Assembly (NCBI GenBank): GCA_036504855.1
Contig: DASXUL010000132.1
Span: 21,103-85,102, forward strand
Length of the DNA stretch: 64,000 bases
Source: DASXUL01 sp036504855
GTDB lineage: Bacteria > Armatimonadota > DTGP01 > JAKQQT01
Direction: 5' to 3'
Shown here piece by piece: positions 49,790-58,433 of the stretch. Under the pieces are notes generated by a model, which saw only the letters and a list, made by a program, of their open reading frames with translations, was not told the DNA's origin and searched no databases. Within the stretch, counting starts at the first letter, position 1; each line of letters opens with the position of its first letter. The translations under genes and the position numbers were made by a program.

Positions 49790-52498
49790 CTACCGCCCTA
49801 GGGGCGCTATGCCGGGGGGCGGGGCGGGGGTTGGCGGCGTAGCCGCGGGGGTTGGCGGTGGCTCGGCGCCCACCGGAGCCTTCACGCGGTCCAGAGCCTT
49901 CTGCGTGGCGGCATTCATGGGGTCGATCTGGCGCGCGGCCTCGTATTCCACGCGGGCGGCCAGCGGCATATTCTGGTCTTCATACATCTGGCCGAGTTGC
50001 ATGTGGGCCGTCGCGTTACGGGAGTCCTTCTTCAGCGCCATGCGGTATTCGGCCTCGGCGCCCTTCGTGTCCTTCACCTTGAGGAGAGCGTCCGCCAGGG
50101 CTTGGTGGGCGGCGCCGTCTTCGGGGCGCAGGGCCACGAGTCGCCTCTGGGCTTCCACATTGGCATCCCAGTGCTGGCGGGAGGCCGAGTAGCTCGCCAG
50201 GGCGCGCGCGATGCTCTCATTCTTCGGGAAGCGCCGCATGTATTCGCGGAGCACTTCGAGGCCGGAAGCGGGCAGGGCGCTTCCGGCCGGTAACGTCTTG
50301 CCTTCGGCCGCCTTGTAGTCCTTGCGCGTATAGGCATCGGCGAGCTGGCTGTAGATGGACGGGTTCTCAGGGCCCTTCTCCGCGGCCTTGTTGAACGCGG
50401 CAACCGCGTCATCCAGGCGGTTGTCCTTCTCCGCCAGCCGGATCATCTCCGCGCCAATCGTCGGATCGGCCTTCTGCTTCGCGTACGCATCCGTCAGCGT
50501 TTTCACGGCCTCGGCGCCCTTGCCGCTCTCGTCTTGCAGGCGGGCAACGCTCAAGATCCACGACGTGTCCCAGGTGGAGAGCGCGCCGGCCTTGCGCCAT
50601 GCGGCGATAGCGGCGACCTTGTCGCCCTGCTTCTCCAGGGCGCGAGCGAGGCCGGTTTGGACCATCGCGTCCTTCGGGTTCTTGGCCGCGAGGGCTTGGT
50701 ATTCCTTCACGGAATCCTCGGGCTTGCCGGCCTCCAGGAGGGCGCGGGCCACGTTCTGGGCGTAGTAGGGGCTCTTGGGGTCTGCCTTCGCGGCGAGCCG
50801 GTACTGCGCGATGGCCTCATCCCACTTCTTCTGGGTCTCGTAAATGCCGCCCGCGAACTGGTTCGCGGAGGCGGCCTCGCGCGATTTGGGCGGGACGGCG
50901 GCGTATTCCTTCAGGGCCTCATCGGTCTTGCCCTGTCGCTGGAACAGCTGAGCCAGGCTGATGTACGGCGCGCCGGACTTCGGGTCCGCGGCCTTGGCGG
51001 ATGTGTAGGCCGCCTTGGCGTCGTCGTATTTCGCCTGGTCGCGGTATTCGTCGCCGAGCGCGGTCCATGCCTGGATGGACTTGGGCTGCTCCTTCGTCCA
51101 GGTCTTCAGCTCGTCAACGGCCTTGTCGCGCTGGCCGGCGGTGGAATAGACGCGCGCGATGTCCGCGTGGCGCGCCTTGTCCTTAGCCAGCATTGGCTTG
51201 TAGAGGGCCACGGCCTTGTCCACGTCCTTACGCTGAGCGTAGAGGGAGGCGAGCATCTGGGTGGCGGTGGGGTCGCCGGGGCGCGCTTTCAGCAGGCGCT
51301 CCCACAGCGGTATAGCCTTCTCGGGAGTGGGGGAGAACTGCTCCGAGAACGCCAGCGACTGCAGCGCGGCGACGTTATTCGGCTGCACCGCCAGCAGACG
51401 GCGCTGCATCTCGGTGGCTTCCTTCGTCTTCCCCTGCTGCTGATAGGCGAAAGCCAGGGCATTGATGGCCTGGATGTTCTGCGGATCGTCCTTCAGGATG
51501 CGCTCGTAGATCGGCACGGCTTCCTTGGGGCGCTTGTCGTTCAGCAGCACGGCGGCCAGGTTGATGCGCGCCGGCATGGTGCGGCCCGCGGGAGCGAAGG
51601 CGATGGCCGCGCGGAATTCGCGCTCGGCGGCCTTCCACTGCTTCCTCTGGAAGGCATCCAGGCCGAGGGCGAAGTGCGCCTCCGGGTCCTTGGGGTTCTT
51701 CTTGAGCACTTGCTTGAAGCTCGCGGCGGCCTGCTTGGTCTGCCCCGTTTGAAGCTCCAGGCGCGCCACGTTGGCGGCGGCGATATCGTTCTTCGGGTCC
51801 AGCTTCACAACCTGTCGGAAGTAGCCCAGCGCCTTCTGCGGCTGGTTGGTGCGGGCATAGACCATGCCAAGGCTGTAGAGCGTGCGCGAGTCGTTTGGTT
51901 GGGCGGCATTGAGGGCGAGAAGCTGCTCTTTCAGCTCCGGAAGCTGGTTGCGTCGGGTATAGATGCCGGCGAGGCTGCGGCGCACGGGCGTGAGCTTCGG
52001 GTCCAGGCGCACGGCAGCGCGCCACGCGCGCTCGGCGGCGGCCTCGTTTCCGGCGCGCATCTCGGCTTCACCCAGCGCCGCATGAACCGTAACGTCACGC
52101 GGGTTGCGTGCGGCGGCGCGGCGGAGGATGGGCGTAGCTTCCTTCCATCGACCCTGTCGGAGGAGCAAGTCGCTCATCGCGCGCAGGGCCATGGCGTCGG
52201 TGGGGTCGCCGGAGAGCGCCTTTCGCAGGGAGGACTCCGCGTGCGGCAGATCCTTCTTCGCCTGGTACGCCACGCTCATGTTCACCCAGGCCGGAACGGC
52301 CCCCGGGAACTTGTCTACAACCTTCTGGAAGGCCGCCAGGGCCGCGTCCCAATCCTTGGCCTTCATCTTGGCCACCCCCTGGGTGAACGCGGCCTGGGCA
52401 GCCTTGGCGTCGGCCGGGGAGGGCTTCGGCGGTTGAGCGAAGGCGGCAGACCCGGCCAGCAATACAAGCGCTATCGCGCGGGCACAGCGGAAATGCAT
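49790..52498 (-). CDS. Secreted TPR-repeat protein
   Basis: A 902-aa protein with a signal peptide (MHFRCARAIALVLLAGSAAF) and more than twenty tandem tetratricopeptide repeats, for example AWVNMSVAYQAKKDLPHAES, TLYSLGMVYARTNQPQKALG and AHMQLGQMYEDQNMPLAARV. The C-terminus is Pro/Ala-rich (EPPPTPAATPPTPAPPPG). TPR arrays serve as protein-interaction scaffolds; an extracytoplasmic role such as cell envelope assembly is inferred. GAAGGGAAT before ATG 52498. It stands alone on the minus strand. Confidence 0.9.
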   Translation of the reverse strand: MHFRCARAIALVLLAGSAAFAQPPKPSPADAKAAQAAFTQGVAKMKAKDWDAALAAFQKVVDKFPGAVPAWVNMSVAYQAKKDLPHAESSLRKALSGDPTDAMALRAMSDLLLRQGRWKEATPILRRAAARNPRDVTVHAALGEAEMRAGNEAAAERAWRAAVRLDPKLTPVRRSLAGIYTRRNQLPELKEQLLALNAAQPNDSRTLYSLGMVYARTNQPQKALGYFRQVVKLDPKNDIAAANVARLELQTGQTKQAAASFKQVLKKNPKDPEAHFALGLDAFQRKQWKAAEREFRAAIAFAPAGRTMPARINLAAVLLNDKRPKEAVPIYERILKDDPQNIQAINALAFAYQQQGKTKEATEMQRRLLAVQPNNVAALQSLAFSEQFSPTPEKAIPLWERLLKARPGDPTATQMLASLYAQRKDVDKAVALYKPMLAKDKARHADIARVYSTAGQRDKAVDELKTWTKEQPKSIQAWTALGDEYRDQAKYDDAKAAYTSAKAADPKSGAPYISLAQLFQRQGKTDEALKEYAAVPPKSREAASANQFAGGIYETQKKWDEAIAQYRLAAKADPKSPYYAQNVARALLEAGKPEDSVKEYQALAAKNPKDAMVQTGLARALEKQGDKVAAIAAWRKAGALSTWDTSWILSVARLQDESGKGAEAVKTLTDAYAKQKADPTIGAEMIRLAEKDNRLDDAVAAFNKAAEKGPENPSIYSQLADAYTRKDYKAAEGKTLPAGSALPASGLEVLREYMRRFPKNESIARALASYSASRQHWDANVEAQRRLVALRPEDGAAHQALADALLKVKDTKGAEAEYRMALKKDSRNATAHMQLGQMYEDQNMPLAARVEYEAARQIDPMNAATQKALDRVKAPVGAEPPPTPAATPPTPAPPPGIAPLGR

Positions 52499-52670
52499 GG
52501 GATTCCCTTCTCGGAAGCTGAAATCATGGGGGAAGCCGAACGCAGCTACCCACGCTGAAATTATTGGGGATGTTGTGGCGAGGTGTCAACGCGGCAGGGC
52601 GCGACGGTCGGAAGCCTGGAACGCGCTCAACGTATGATCGTCCGGTTTATGGAAGGCCTGCGGAATGATG

Positions 52671-52676
52671 TATAAT
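52671..52676 (+). promoter_or_regulatory. -10 box before the secreted protein gene
   Basis: TATAAT, 42 bases before ATG 52719; -35 not clear. Confidence 0.55.
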
Positions 52677-52718
52677 GACGGCGGCGCCCGTCACCGGGCC
52701 GACTCCAAGGAGGACTTC

Positions 52719-53330
52719 ATGCTTTTGAGAACCAACGTTTGCGTGGGCCTGACCGTGGCGGCTCTGCTGGCCCTGGCGCCCGCGGCCCGCGTGTACGCCG
52801 GTCCTGCTAAATCCCCGGCCAAGGCGGCCAAGGCCAAGCCGGCTGCCAAGCCCAGCGTCAAGCCCGCTACGTGCGTGGGCAAGACGCCCACCGAAACCGT
52901 AGCCCGCTTGATCGCCGCAATGCGTCGGAAGGATAAGGCGGCCATCGGCACCGCTTTCAACTGGAACCGGTTCGCCGCCGAAATGAACAAACTCATCCCC
53001 GGCGAAAAGGGTCTGGATGCCGGAACTTATCGTACGCTGCTCGTTGAGACGCTGGACGTAGAGCCCGCTGTTTCCACCAACCTGCGGGTCGGCAAGGAAA
53101 CCGCAAAGGGGGCCGATGTTGCCACCGTGGAGATGCGGCGGGTCTTCCCCTCCGGCTCCGGCAAGACGGCCACCAACCAGGTGAAGACGATCAACATCCT
53201 CTCGCTGGGCAAGGAAAAAGACGGATGGCGGATCTTCCGCCTGGATTCCGCCCAAACCGTTTCCGTGCCGCCGCCCACGCCCGCCGTGCCGCGCGCGCCC
53301 CAGGGGATGGTTCCCGCCGCCGGATCGTAA
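52719..53330 (+). CDS. Secreted protein of unknown function
   Basis: A 203-aa exported product. AAGGAGG precedes ATG 52719; the signal peptide (NVCVGLTVAALLALAPAA) is followed by a Lys/Ala/Pro linker (KSPAKAAKAKPAAKPSVKP) and a globular domain (about residues 55-180, TPTETVARLIAAMRRKDKAA through DGWRIFRLDSAQTVS) that resembles small NTF2-like or DUF4878-type folds, which begin with a similar ETV-LI-A helix. Ends Pro-rich. No enzyme motif. It stands alone and is followed by a strong hairpin. Confidence 0.7.
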   Translation: MLLRTNVCVGLTVAALLALAPAARVYAGPAKSPAKAAKAKPAAKPSVKPATCVGKTPTETVARLIAAMRRKDKAAIGTAFNWNRFAAEMNKLIPGEKGLDAGTYRTLLVETLDVEPAVSTNLRVGKETAKGADVATVEMRRVFPSGSGKTATNQVKTINILSLGKEKDGWRIFRLDSAQTVSVPPPTPAVPRAPQGMVPAAGS

Positions 53331-53363
53331 CGCCAATCAGCGGATCGCAATCAACCAGATAAA

Positions 53364-53410
53364 CGAACGCCCCGCCGGGAAGGAAGCCTTCCTCTCCGGC
53401 GGGGCGTTCG
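53364..53410 (+). terminator. Strong hairpin, GAACGCCCCGCCGG type
   Basis: cgaacgccccgccgg / ccggcggggcgttcg, with an inner aggaag/cttcct pairing. The outer arm is nearly identical to the core of repeat C (18601-18650). It lacks a T tract but sits between two convergent transcripts (the secreted protein gene and tRNA-Ser). Confidence 0.65.
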
Positions 53411-53426
53411 CTTGTGGGACCTACCT

Positions 53427-53518
53427 TGGCGGAGCGGCCGGGATTCGAACCCGGGAAGGGCGATGAACCCTTACACACTTTCCAGGCGTGCTCCTTAAGC
53501 CAGCTCGGACACCGCTCC
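53427..53518 (-). tRNA. tRNA-Ser (anticodon GGA)
   Basis: Minus-strand sequence GGAGCGGTGTCCGAGCTGG... folds with acceptor GGAGCGG/CCGCTCC, anticodon loop CTGGAAA giving GGA, a long variable arm (class II tRNA), T arm CCGGG-TTCGAAT-CCCGG, discriminator G and encoded CCA (53427-53429). Reads UCC/UCU serine codons. Confidence 0.95.
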
Positions 53519-53530
53519 AAGGCCACACTC

Positions 53531-53559
53531 AGTATACTCACGCTCGGGAAGACAGTCAA
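53531..53559 (-). promoter_or_regulatory. Sigma-70 promoter of tRNA-Ser
   Basis: On the minus strand TTGACT (53554-53559), a 17-base spacer, and TATACT (53531-53536), 12 bases before the tRNA 5' end at 53518. Confidence 0.85.
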
Positions 53560-53564
53560 GGGAG

Positions 53565-53691
53565 AGCATTCAGCATTCAGCATTCAGCATTCAGGAGTCA
53601 GCATTCAGCCCGGAAGGCTCTGCTCCAGGAGACGACCTGTCTGTTGGCGCAAAGCCTTCCGGGCTGAATGCTGAATGCTGACTCCTGAATG
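53565..53691. repeat. Heptad-armed nested palindrome G (AGCATTC type)
   Basis: Left heptads agcattc repeated, then aggagtc agcattc; right ctgaatgctgaatgctgact. The core hairpin cccggaaggctctg ... aaagccttccggg is imperfect. It reaches the stop codon of the KGG protein. Confidence 0.86.
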
Positions 53692-53922
53692 CTACTTCTT
53701 CGTGCTGACTTTCCCGCCCTTGCTCCCGATCTCGCGGAAATAGTCGGCGCCATATCGCTCGCGGACGGTTTCGCCACCCTGGCGGCCGATGTCGGCGTAA
53801 CGCTCGGCCCCATACTTGTCGCGAACCTTCAGTCCGCCCTTGCGTCCGGCTTCCTTAGCCAACTCCGGATTGGATGCGAACCCGCCGCCTCTGCGGCGCT
53901 TTTTCGGCGCTTCTTCTGCCAT
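53692..53922 (-). CDS. KGG-repeat (YciG-like) stress protein
   Basis: A 76-aa basic protein with three repeats of the KGG type: KEAGRKGGLKVRDKYG, DIGRQGGETVRERYG and EIGSKGGKVSTKK. Proteins with this repeat are general-stress proteins and in some cases DNA-associated. ATG 53922 has AGAAGGAG at good spacing; the longer frame is not supported. Located between tRNA-Ser and cinA on the minus strand. Confidence 0.88.
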   Translation of the reverse strand: MAEEAPKKRRRGGGFASNPELAKEAGRKGGLKVRDKYGAERYADIGRQGGETVRERYGADYFREIGSKGGKVSTKK

Positions 53923-54138
53923 GTCCACGCTCCTTCTGGTTGTGCCCGCCAGATGGCTCCGTCCCACGGGCTGTAGCGATTCTATCACGTACTCGGCCGC
54001 CCGGCACAGGGCCCCCCGGGATCGCCTGCCAGGTATGCCTTCTATCGGCGGACGCGGACCCAATCTACAGGGTTCGATGGACCCAATCCGGGACTATTCA
54101 TGGAGGCGCCGGGCTCTCCGCGGTGAGCCCGGTTCGCC

Positions 54139-54144
54139 TATAAT
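54139..54144 (+). promoter_or_regulatory. -10 box of cinA
   Basis: Consensus TATAAT, 27 bases before the GTG start; the -35 is weak. Confidence 0.6.
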
Positions 54145-54171
54145 GGCGCTGAATGAGGAGAGGAGATTGCC

Positions 54172-55434
54172 GTGACCGCCGAGATCATCAGCGTTGGAAC
54201 TGAATTGCTTCTGGGCCAGATCGTGGATACGAACGCCGCCTTCCTGGCCCAAACCCTGGCCGACCTGGGGGTCGGCGTGTATATGAAAGTCGTTGTGGGC
54301 GACAACCCGCAACGCCTCTCCGATGCGCTGCGCGCCGCGCTCGCCCGCGCCGACATCGTTATCCTCGGCGGCGGCCTCGGCCCCACCAAAGATGACCTGA
54401 CCAAGGAGACCGTGGCCGACACGCTGGGCGTCGCCCTGGTGAACAACGCCGAAGCGGAAGATCGACTGCGCCGCTTCTTCCGCGAACGCGGGATCAGCGT
54501 CCCCGAGACCAACCTCAAACAGGCCTTGGCGTTCGACGGCGGAACCGTGTTCCAGAACGCCAATGGCACCGCGCCCGGCGTGGCCATCGTGAAGGACGGC
54601 AAGGCTGTGGCCTGCCTGCCTGGCCCGCCGCACGAGTTGAAGCCCATGGTCACGAATCAGCTCGTGCCATGGCTGCAGGGCATCCTCGGGCCGGACCACC
54701 CGATTCTGGTCTCGCGCGTCATACGCCTCGCCGGCATCGGCGAAAGCCTTGCCGCCGAGAAGGTGGCGGACCTGCTGGACAGCCCGAACCCCACCGTGGC
54801 GCCGTATGCGAAGACCGGTGAGGTCCACCTGCGCGTAACGGCCCGCGCCCGTAACCGCGCCGAGGCCGAAGCCCTCATCGACCCCATGGACGCGGAGATC
54901 GCCGCGCGCCTTGGGCCGTTCATCCTGGGCCGCGACGCCGAGAACCTGGAAGATGGCGTGGTCGCCCGCCTACGTGCGTTGGGCCTCACCCTCGCTGGGG
55001 CCGAAAGCTGCACCGGCGGCCTGATCGGCGACCGCATTACCAACGTTCCCGGCGCTTCCGATGTGTTCCAGGGCGTCGCCGTCACCTACGGCAACCGGGC
55101 GAAGGTGGACATCCTCGGCGTTCGTCCCGAAACCATCGAGCGGGTGGGGGCGGTAAGCGAAGAGACGGCTCGCGAAATGGCCTCCGGCGCGCGGAACGCC
55201 TATCACGCCGACGTGGCTTACGCTGTAACCGGGATTGCCGGCCCTTCGGGCGGATCCGAGGAGAAACCGGTGGGCACGGTTTTCGTGGCCGTGCAGACCC
55301 CGTCCCGCACGGCGGCCCGAGAGCACCGCTTCCGCGGCGCGCGGGAGGTCATCAAGCGCTATAGCGCCCAGGCGGCGCTGAACCTGCTCCGCGAGATGCT
55401 AGCGGAACCGTTGCCCGAGGAGGCCCCGCAATGA
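54172..55434 (+). CDS. cinA: CinA: NMN deamidase / ADP-ribose pyrophosphatase-like
   Basis: Pyridine-nucleotide salvage protein linked to competence and damage in some bacteria. The 420-aa product has the N-terminal MoaB-like COG1058 domain (EIISVGTELLLGQIVDTNAA, ILGGGLGPTKDDLTKETVA) and the C-terminal PncC NMN amidohydrolase domain (GAESCTGGLIGDRITNVPGA, YAVTGIAGPSGGSEEKPVGT). GTG 54172 follows GAGGAGAGGAG. The stop overlaps the next ATG by 4 bp. Confidence 0.95.
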   Translation: MTAEIISVGTELLLGQIVDTNAAFLAQTLADLGVGVYMKVVVGDNPQRLSDALRAALARADIVILGGGLGPTKDDLTKETVADTLGVALVNNAEAEDRLRRFFRERGISVPETNLKQALAFDGGTVFQNANGTAPGVAIVKDGKAVACLPGPPHELKPMVTNQLVPWLQGILGPDHPILVSRVIRLAGIGESLAAEKVADLLDSPNPTVAPYAKTGEVHLRVTARARNRAEAEALIDPMDAEIAARLGPFILGRDAENLEDGVVARLRALGLTLAGAESCTGGLIGDRITNVPGASDVFQGVAVTYGNRAKVDILGVRPETIERVGAVSEETAREMASGARNAYHADVAYAVTGIAGPSGGSEEKPVGTVFVAVQTPSRTAAREHRFRGAREVIKRYSAQAALNLLREMLAEPLPEEAPQ

Positions 55435-55823
55435 CGATTTCCGACGTAACCGCCCGCCTCCACGCGGCCGCAAACGGCGCCCTTCCCATCGCCGACCTGC
55501 GATCCGCCGCGGAGGAGATCTACGGCAAGGCCGATGCGCACGCTGTGGCCCGGCTGGTGCAGGACGCGCGTTACTGGCGCGTGGCCGTCTCCCAGAATGG
55601 AGCGTCCCGGTTGGAGACGCCTTTCGTGACCCGAGTGCGCCGGGATTATGCCGGCCCGCTGGACCTGGCGGGCGTGGACCTTTCGCAGGGCCTCAGCGTG
55701 GTGACCGTGGAGGATGGCCCGTCGCGCTGGTACCTGGCCGCCGCCGGAGCGCTGCCGACCCTGATCTACTGGCTGGCGGAGCAGATGAAGCCCAAGCCGG
55801 CGGCGGAACCGGAAGCCGACTAG
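55431..55823 (+). CDS. Hypothetical protein coupled to cinA
   Basis: A 130-aa cytoplasmic protein that I do not recognise. It starts in an ATGA overlap with cinA, with GAGGAGGCC as SD, so it is translationally coupled. The sequence has an alpha N-terminus (ISDVTARLHAAANGALPIAD), a beta-rich middle (YWRVAVSQNGASRLETPFVT) and a Pro/Ala/Glu tail. No catalytic motif. Confidence 0.75.
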   Translation: MTISDVTARLHAAANGALPIADLRSAAEEIYGKADAHAVARLVQDARYWRVAVSQNGASRLETPFVTRVRRDYAGPLDLAGVDLSQGLSVVTVEDGPSRWYLAAAGALPTLIYWLAEQMKPKPAAEPEAD

Positions 55824-55959
55824 CCAGACGCGGCAGGAGCGCTTCACCCGATTGCCCCGTCGGGCTGCGGACTGACCACCGACGACCGACAACTCCCGCT
55901 AATGCCGCGTTCGGTAGGATCTGTTACTGCGAGGCGCGAGGGCCAATCTGAGGCTCCGA

Positions 55960-56055
55960 GGGCAGGGCAAGCCCAGCCCCTACCAGTTCGGTGTCTCCAT
56001 CTACCAATCGGTGGACGGCCGGGCCTACCGGGTAGGGGCTGGGCTTGCCCTGCCC
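55960..56055. repeat. Inverted repeat with GGGGGCGGACACGG-family core, copy 2
   Basis: Perfect 25-bp arms gggcagggcaagcccagccc(ctacc) and complement. The core ccatctaccaatcggtggac / ggccgggcctaccgg matches the cores at 22274-22391 and 61865-61971 while the arms differ in sequence. Confidence 0.87.
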
Positions 56056-56153
56056 GCCAGCCTTTCACATACAGAAGATGCTCACTAGAGACGCGACCAT
56101 CTCACACAACCACCCGAACAGAGCACTCCGTCTTCCGCCCTCAGCCATTGGCT

Positions 56154-56296
56154 GGTGTTCCGTCCAGGTAGGATGGCAGTGTGGGGTTGTCATCCCGAGC
56201 GGAGCGAGGGATCCCTCAAAGACGCGTTCTTTATGGGATTCCTCGTTCCTCGGAGTGACAACCCCACCCCTCCAGCCTATCTGGACGGAGTACCAG
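56154..56296. repeat. Imperfect nested inverted repeat, CATCCCGAGCGGAGCGAGG type
   Basis: Outer gttccgtccaggtagg pairs with cctatctggacggagtac; inner gtggggttgtcatcccgagc and its mate tcggagtgacaaccccac. Related to the element at 37879-38028. Confidence 0.75.
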
Positions 56297-56335
56297 AGGC
56301 GAGGAGCGGACAAGGGGTCCGCCGAACGCGGAGGT

Positions 56336-56364
56336 TGATGACTGACGACTGAATACTGACGACT
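56336..56364. repeat. Single heptad-repeat arm H
   Basis: gatgactgacgactgaatac followed by tgacgact. The only nearby candidate partner is a degenerate heptad stretch near 55869-55898. Confidence 0.6.
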
Positions 56365-56378
56365 TTTCCCTAACTTGC

Positions 56379-56591
56379 TTAGTGCGCCGCCATCGCGAAT
56401 GCGCGATAGGCGACCAGAAGCGCCATCACCACCAGGTATCCGCGGAGCGCGAACAGGGCGAACCGTACGCTGGGGCTCATCGCCATCGGCCCCAGAGACT
56501 CGGTATCCTGCTTCACTTCCGGAACGTCGTCCAGCGGGTGCACCACATAATAGACGCGCTTCTCGGTCGGTTCCATGATCTTGACAGCCAT
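56379..56591 (-). CDS. Small single-helix membrane protein
   Basis: A 70-aa protein starting MAVKIMEPTEKRVYYVVHPL, with a single C-terminal transmembrane helix (FALRGYLVVMALLVAYRAFA). ATG 56591 follows AAGGTGG. It is 46 bp downstream of the Nramp-family gene on the same strand and is probably under the same magnesium riboswitch. The function is unknown; an accessory subunit of the transporter is a possibility. Confidence 0.65.
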   Translation of the reverse strand: MAVKIMEPTEKRVYYVVHPLDDVPEVKQDTESLGPMAMSPSVRFALFALRGYLVVMALLVAYRAFAMAAH

Positions 56592-56637
56592 ATTCGTATC
56601 CACCTTTCCCGCTATTTCGTGCGATATGCGCCTTCGC

Positions 56638-57966
56638 TCAGGCGGAGGCAAAAAGCTTCGGCAGCAGCACTTGCGCCGCCAGGATCATACTCAGGGCGAA
56701 CAGGACCGTGATGATGGTCCAGTTCACCCAGTTGTTCCAGGGCCGGTTGACGAACTGATCGGTCATCAGCTCCCGGTCGTTCAAGAGCAGTTGCAGGAAG
56801 ACGATGGCGGACGGCAGCATAATGCCGGCCAGCACCTGCACGCTCAGAATAATCAGTTGCAACGGCGCGCGGGGGATCAGCACCAGACCGCCCGCTATCG
56901 CGATGGTGACGATGTAGAATCCGTAGAACCGCGGCGCCTCGCGGAACCGCATCTGGAGGCTGCTGGGCCAGCCTTTCACCTCGCCATACGCCCAGGAACT
57001 GGCCAGTGAGATGGATGTTGCGCCGAGCACGGCCGCGTTCACCATCAGCATCAGCAGCGCGTACTTCACGAACTGCCCGAAATGCGGGGCGAGCGCCACG
57101 GCCATCTGGCCCGGGTCCGTGAAGGCGATTCCGCGCTCACGCGACGCGTTCCCCGCCAGCATCATGCCGGCCGCCACGGTGATGACCACGATGGCGCCCA
57201 CGAACGTGTCCAGCCGGGCGTAGCCGAGCTGCGAACGCCGCAGCTTCTTGTCCGCCACGCAACTCTGCTGGAAGAAGAGCTGCCACGGCGCGATGGTCGT
57301 GCCCACGATGGCGATGATTATGAAGAGCAGTCCGCCGGTGATGCCGCCCGCCGGAATGGAGGGCACGAAGGCGCCCTTCACAATCTCGCGGGCCGGCGTC
57401 CTCCATACGAAGGCGAGGCCCAACCACAGCAGGTCCAGCGCGCAGAGGAGCACGGTGGCGCGCTCCCATTTGCGGTAGCTGCCGGTGAGCACCAGCGCCA
57501 TCAGCGCGCCGGCGGCCAGCGGAACGCCGACGTATGGCGAGAGGCCCAGCGCATCGGAGGCCAGCGCGATGCAGGCGAACTCCGTCACCAGCGTGAGGAA
57601 GTTCACCAGAAGCAGGTCGCCCAGCGAGAACACGCCCCACCACTTGCCGAACCGGCGATAGATCATCGCCGCATGGCCCTGGCCGGTGACGATGCCGAGG
57701 CGCACCACCATCTCCTGCACGAAATACGTGATCGGCAGCAGAACGGCAACCAGCCAGAGCAGGTGGAGTCCGTATTGCGCTCCGGCCTGGATGTAGGTGG
57801 AGACGGCGCCGGCGTCGTTGTCGGAGGCCATCACGATGAGGCCGGGCCCGGCCACCATCAGGAAGGTCAGCAGCCTGCGCTGACTATTGGTGCGCACCAC
57901 GCGGGCGCCGGGCGGCCCCGGCTGCGCGATGGTCGCCGCGCGATTCGTTTCAATGGTTCCCTTCAC
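56638..57966 (-). CDS. Nramp-family divalent metal transporter, probably magnesium (NRMT-like)
   Basis: An 11-12 helix SLC11/Nramp-fold transporter, 442 aa. Canonical Nramp TM1 has DPGN and TM6 has MPH; here TM1 reads SDNDAGAVST (residues 48-57), keeping Asp but with A-G-A for P-G-N, and TM6 reads TTIAPWQLF, with Ala for the metal-selective Met and Trp for His. Loss of the Met is a feature of Nramp-related magnesium transporters. A magnesium riboswitch lies upstream, which supports Mg2+ as cargo. The start is GTG 57966 with GAGGGGATGTA before it. Confidence 0.85.
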   Translation of the reverse strand: MKGTIETNRAATIAQPGPPGARVVRTNSQRRLLTFLMVAGPGLIVMASDNDAGAVSTYIQAGAQYGLHLLWLVAVLLPITYFVQEMVVRLGIVTGQGHAAMIYRRFGKWWGVFSLGDLLLVNFLTLVTEFACIALASDALGLSPYVGVPLAAGALMALVLTGSYRKWERATVLLCALDLLWLGLAFVWRTPAREIVKGAFVPSIPAGGITGGLLFIIIAIVGTTIAPWQLFFQQSCVADKKLRRSQLGYARLDTFVGAIVVITVAAGMMLAGNASRERGIAFTDPGQMAVALAPHFGQFVKYALLMLMVNAAVLGATSISLASSWAYGEVKGWPSSLQMRFREAPRFYGFYIVTIAIAGGLVLIPRAPLQLIILSVQVLAGIMLPSAIVFLQLLLNDRELMTDQFVNRPWNNWVNWTIITVLFALSMILAAQVLLPKLFASA

Positions 57967-58339
57967 TACATCCCCTCTTCCCTCTCCCGGGCGGTTGCCG
58001 GCCGGACGGGGGCCCACGCGAACGCGGGCGCGCTTGCAGTTTCGCGCCGCCGGCCGATGCCGGCAAGGCGCGCAGAGAGGGGGAGTGCTGGAGGAACGAT
58101 GCCGCGCGCACGCGGCTCGGGACGAAGCCGGTTCCCACCCCTCGCCATCACGTCGGTTGTCCGCGTGATCCGAGCGAGGAGTGAGCTGGCCTCAAAGGGA
58201 GGGGCCATGCGGGCTTGGCGCCCGCGGGGGTCTCACAATCGCTTCAGATCCGCGCTGTTCGGTTGCCTCCCGGACTGGGAGGCTCCTGTCTGCCGTGTTT
58301 CATACAGCCTTTCTTCGCGCCGAGTGGGCGTGAGGGGCC

Positions 58340-58377
58340 AAAAAACGAAATGCCCCTTCCACGCGCGTGGAAAGGGC
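58340..58377 (-). terminator. Riboswitch terminator (expression platform)
   Basis: On the minus strand GCCCTTTCCACG-CG-CGTGGAAGGGGC is a near-perfect hairpin followed by atttcgtttttt. Lies about 57 nt after the M-box aptamer, the right position for magnesium-dependent termination. Confidence 0.85.
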
Positions 58378-58433
58378 GTCGCATCCGTCCAACGGATGCC
58401 GCCAGTCGGCAATACGCCGGCCGGCCACCGTTT

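Larger units (their letters stand above)
55824..56378. other. Intergenic repeat-rich region
   Basis: About 555 bp between convergent genes with no supported gene. Three repeat elements occupy most of it: an inverted repeat 55960-56055, a nested inverted repeat 56154-56296 and a single heptad arm 56336-56364, plus a degenerate heptad stretch near 55869-55898. Confidence 0.6.

Noticed and set aside
50534..52558. 674-codon plus-strand frame opposite the TPR protein
   Set aside because: Leu/Gly/Arg-rich antisense shadow of tandem TPR codons.
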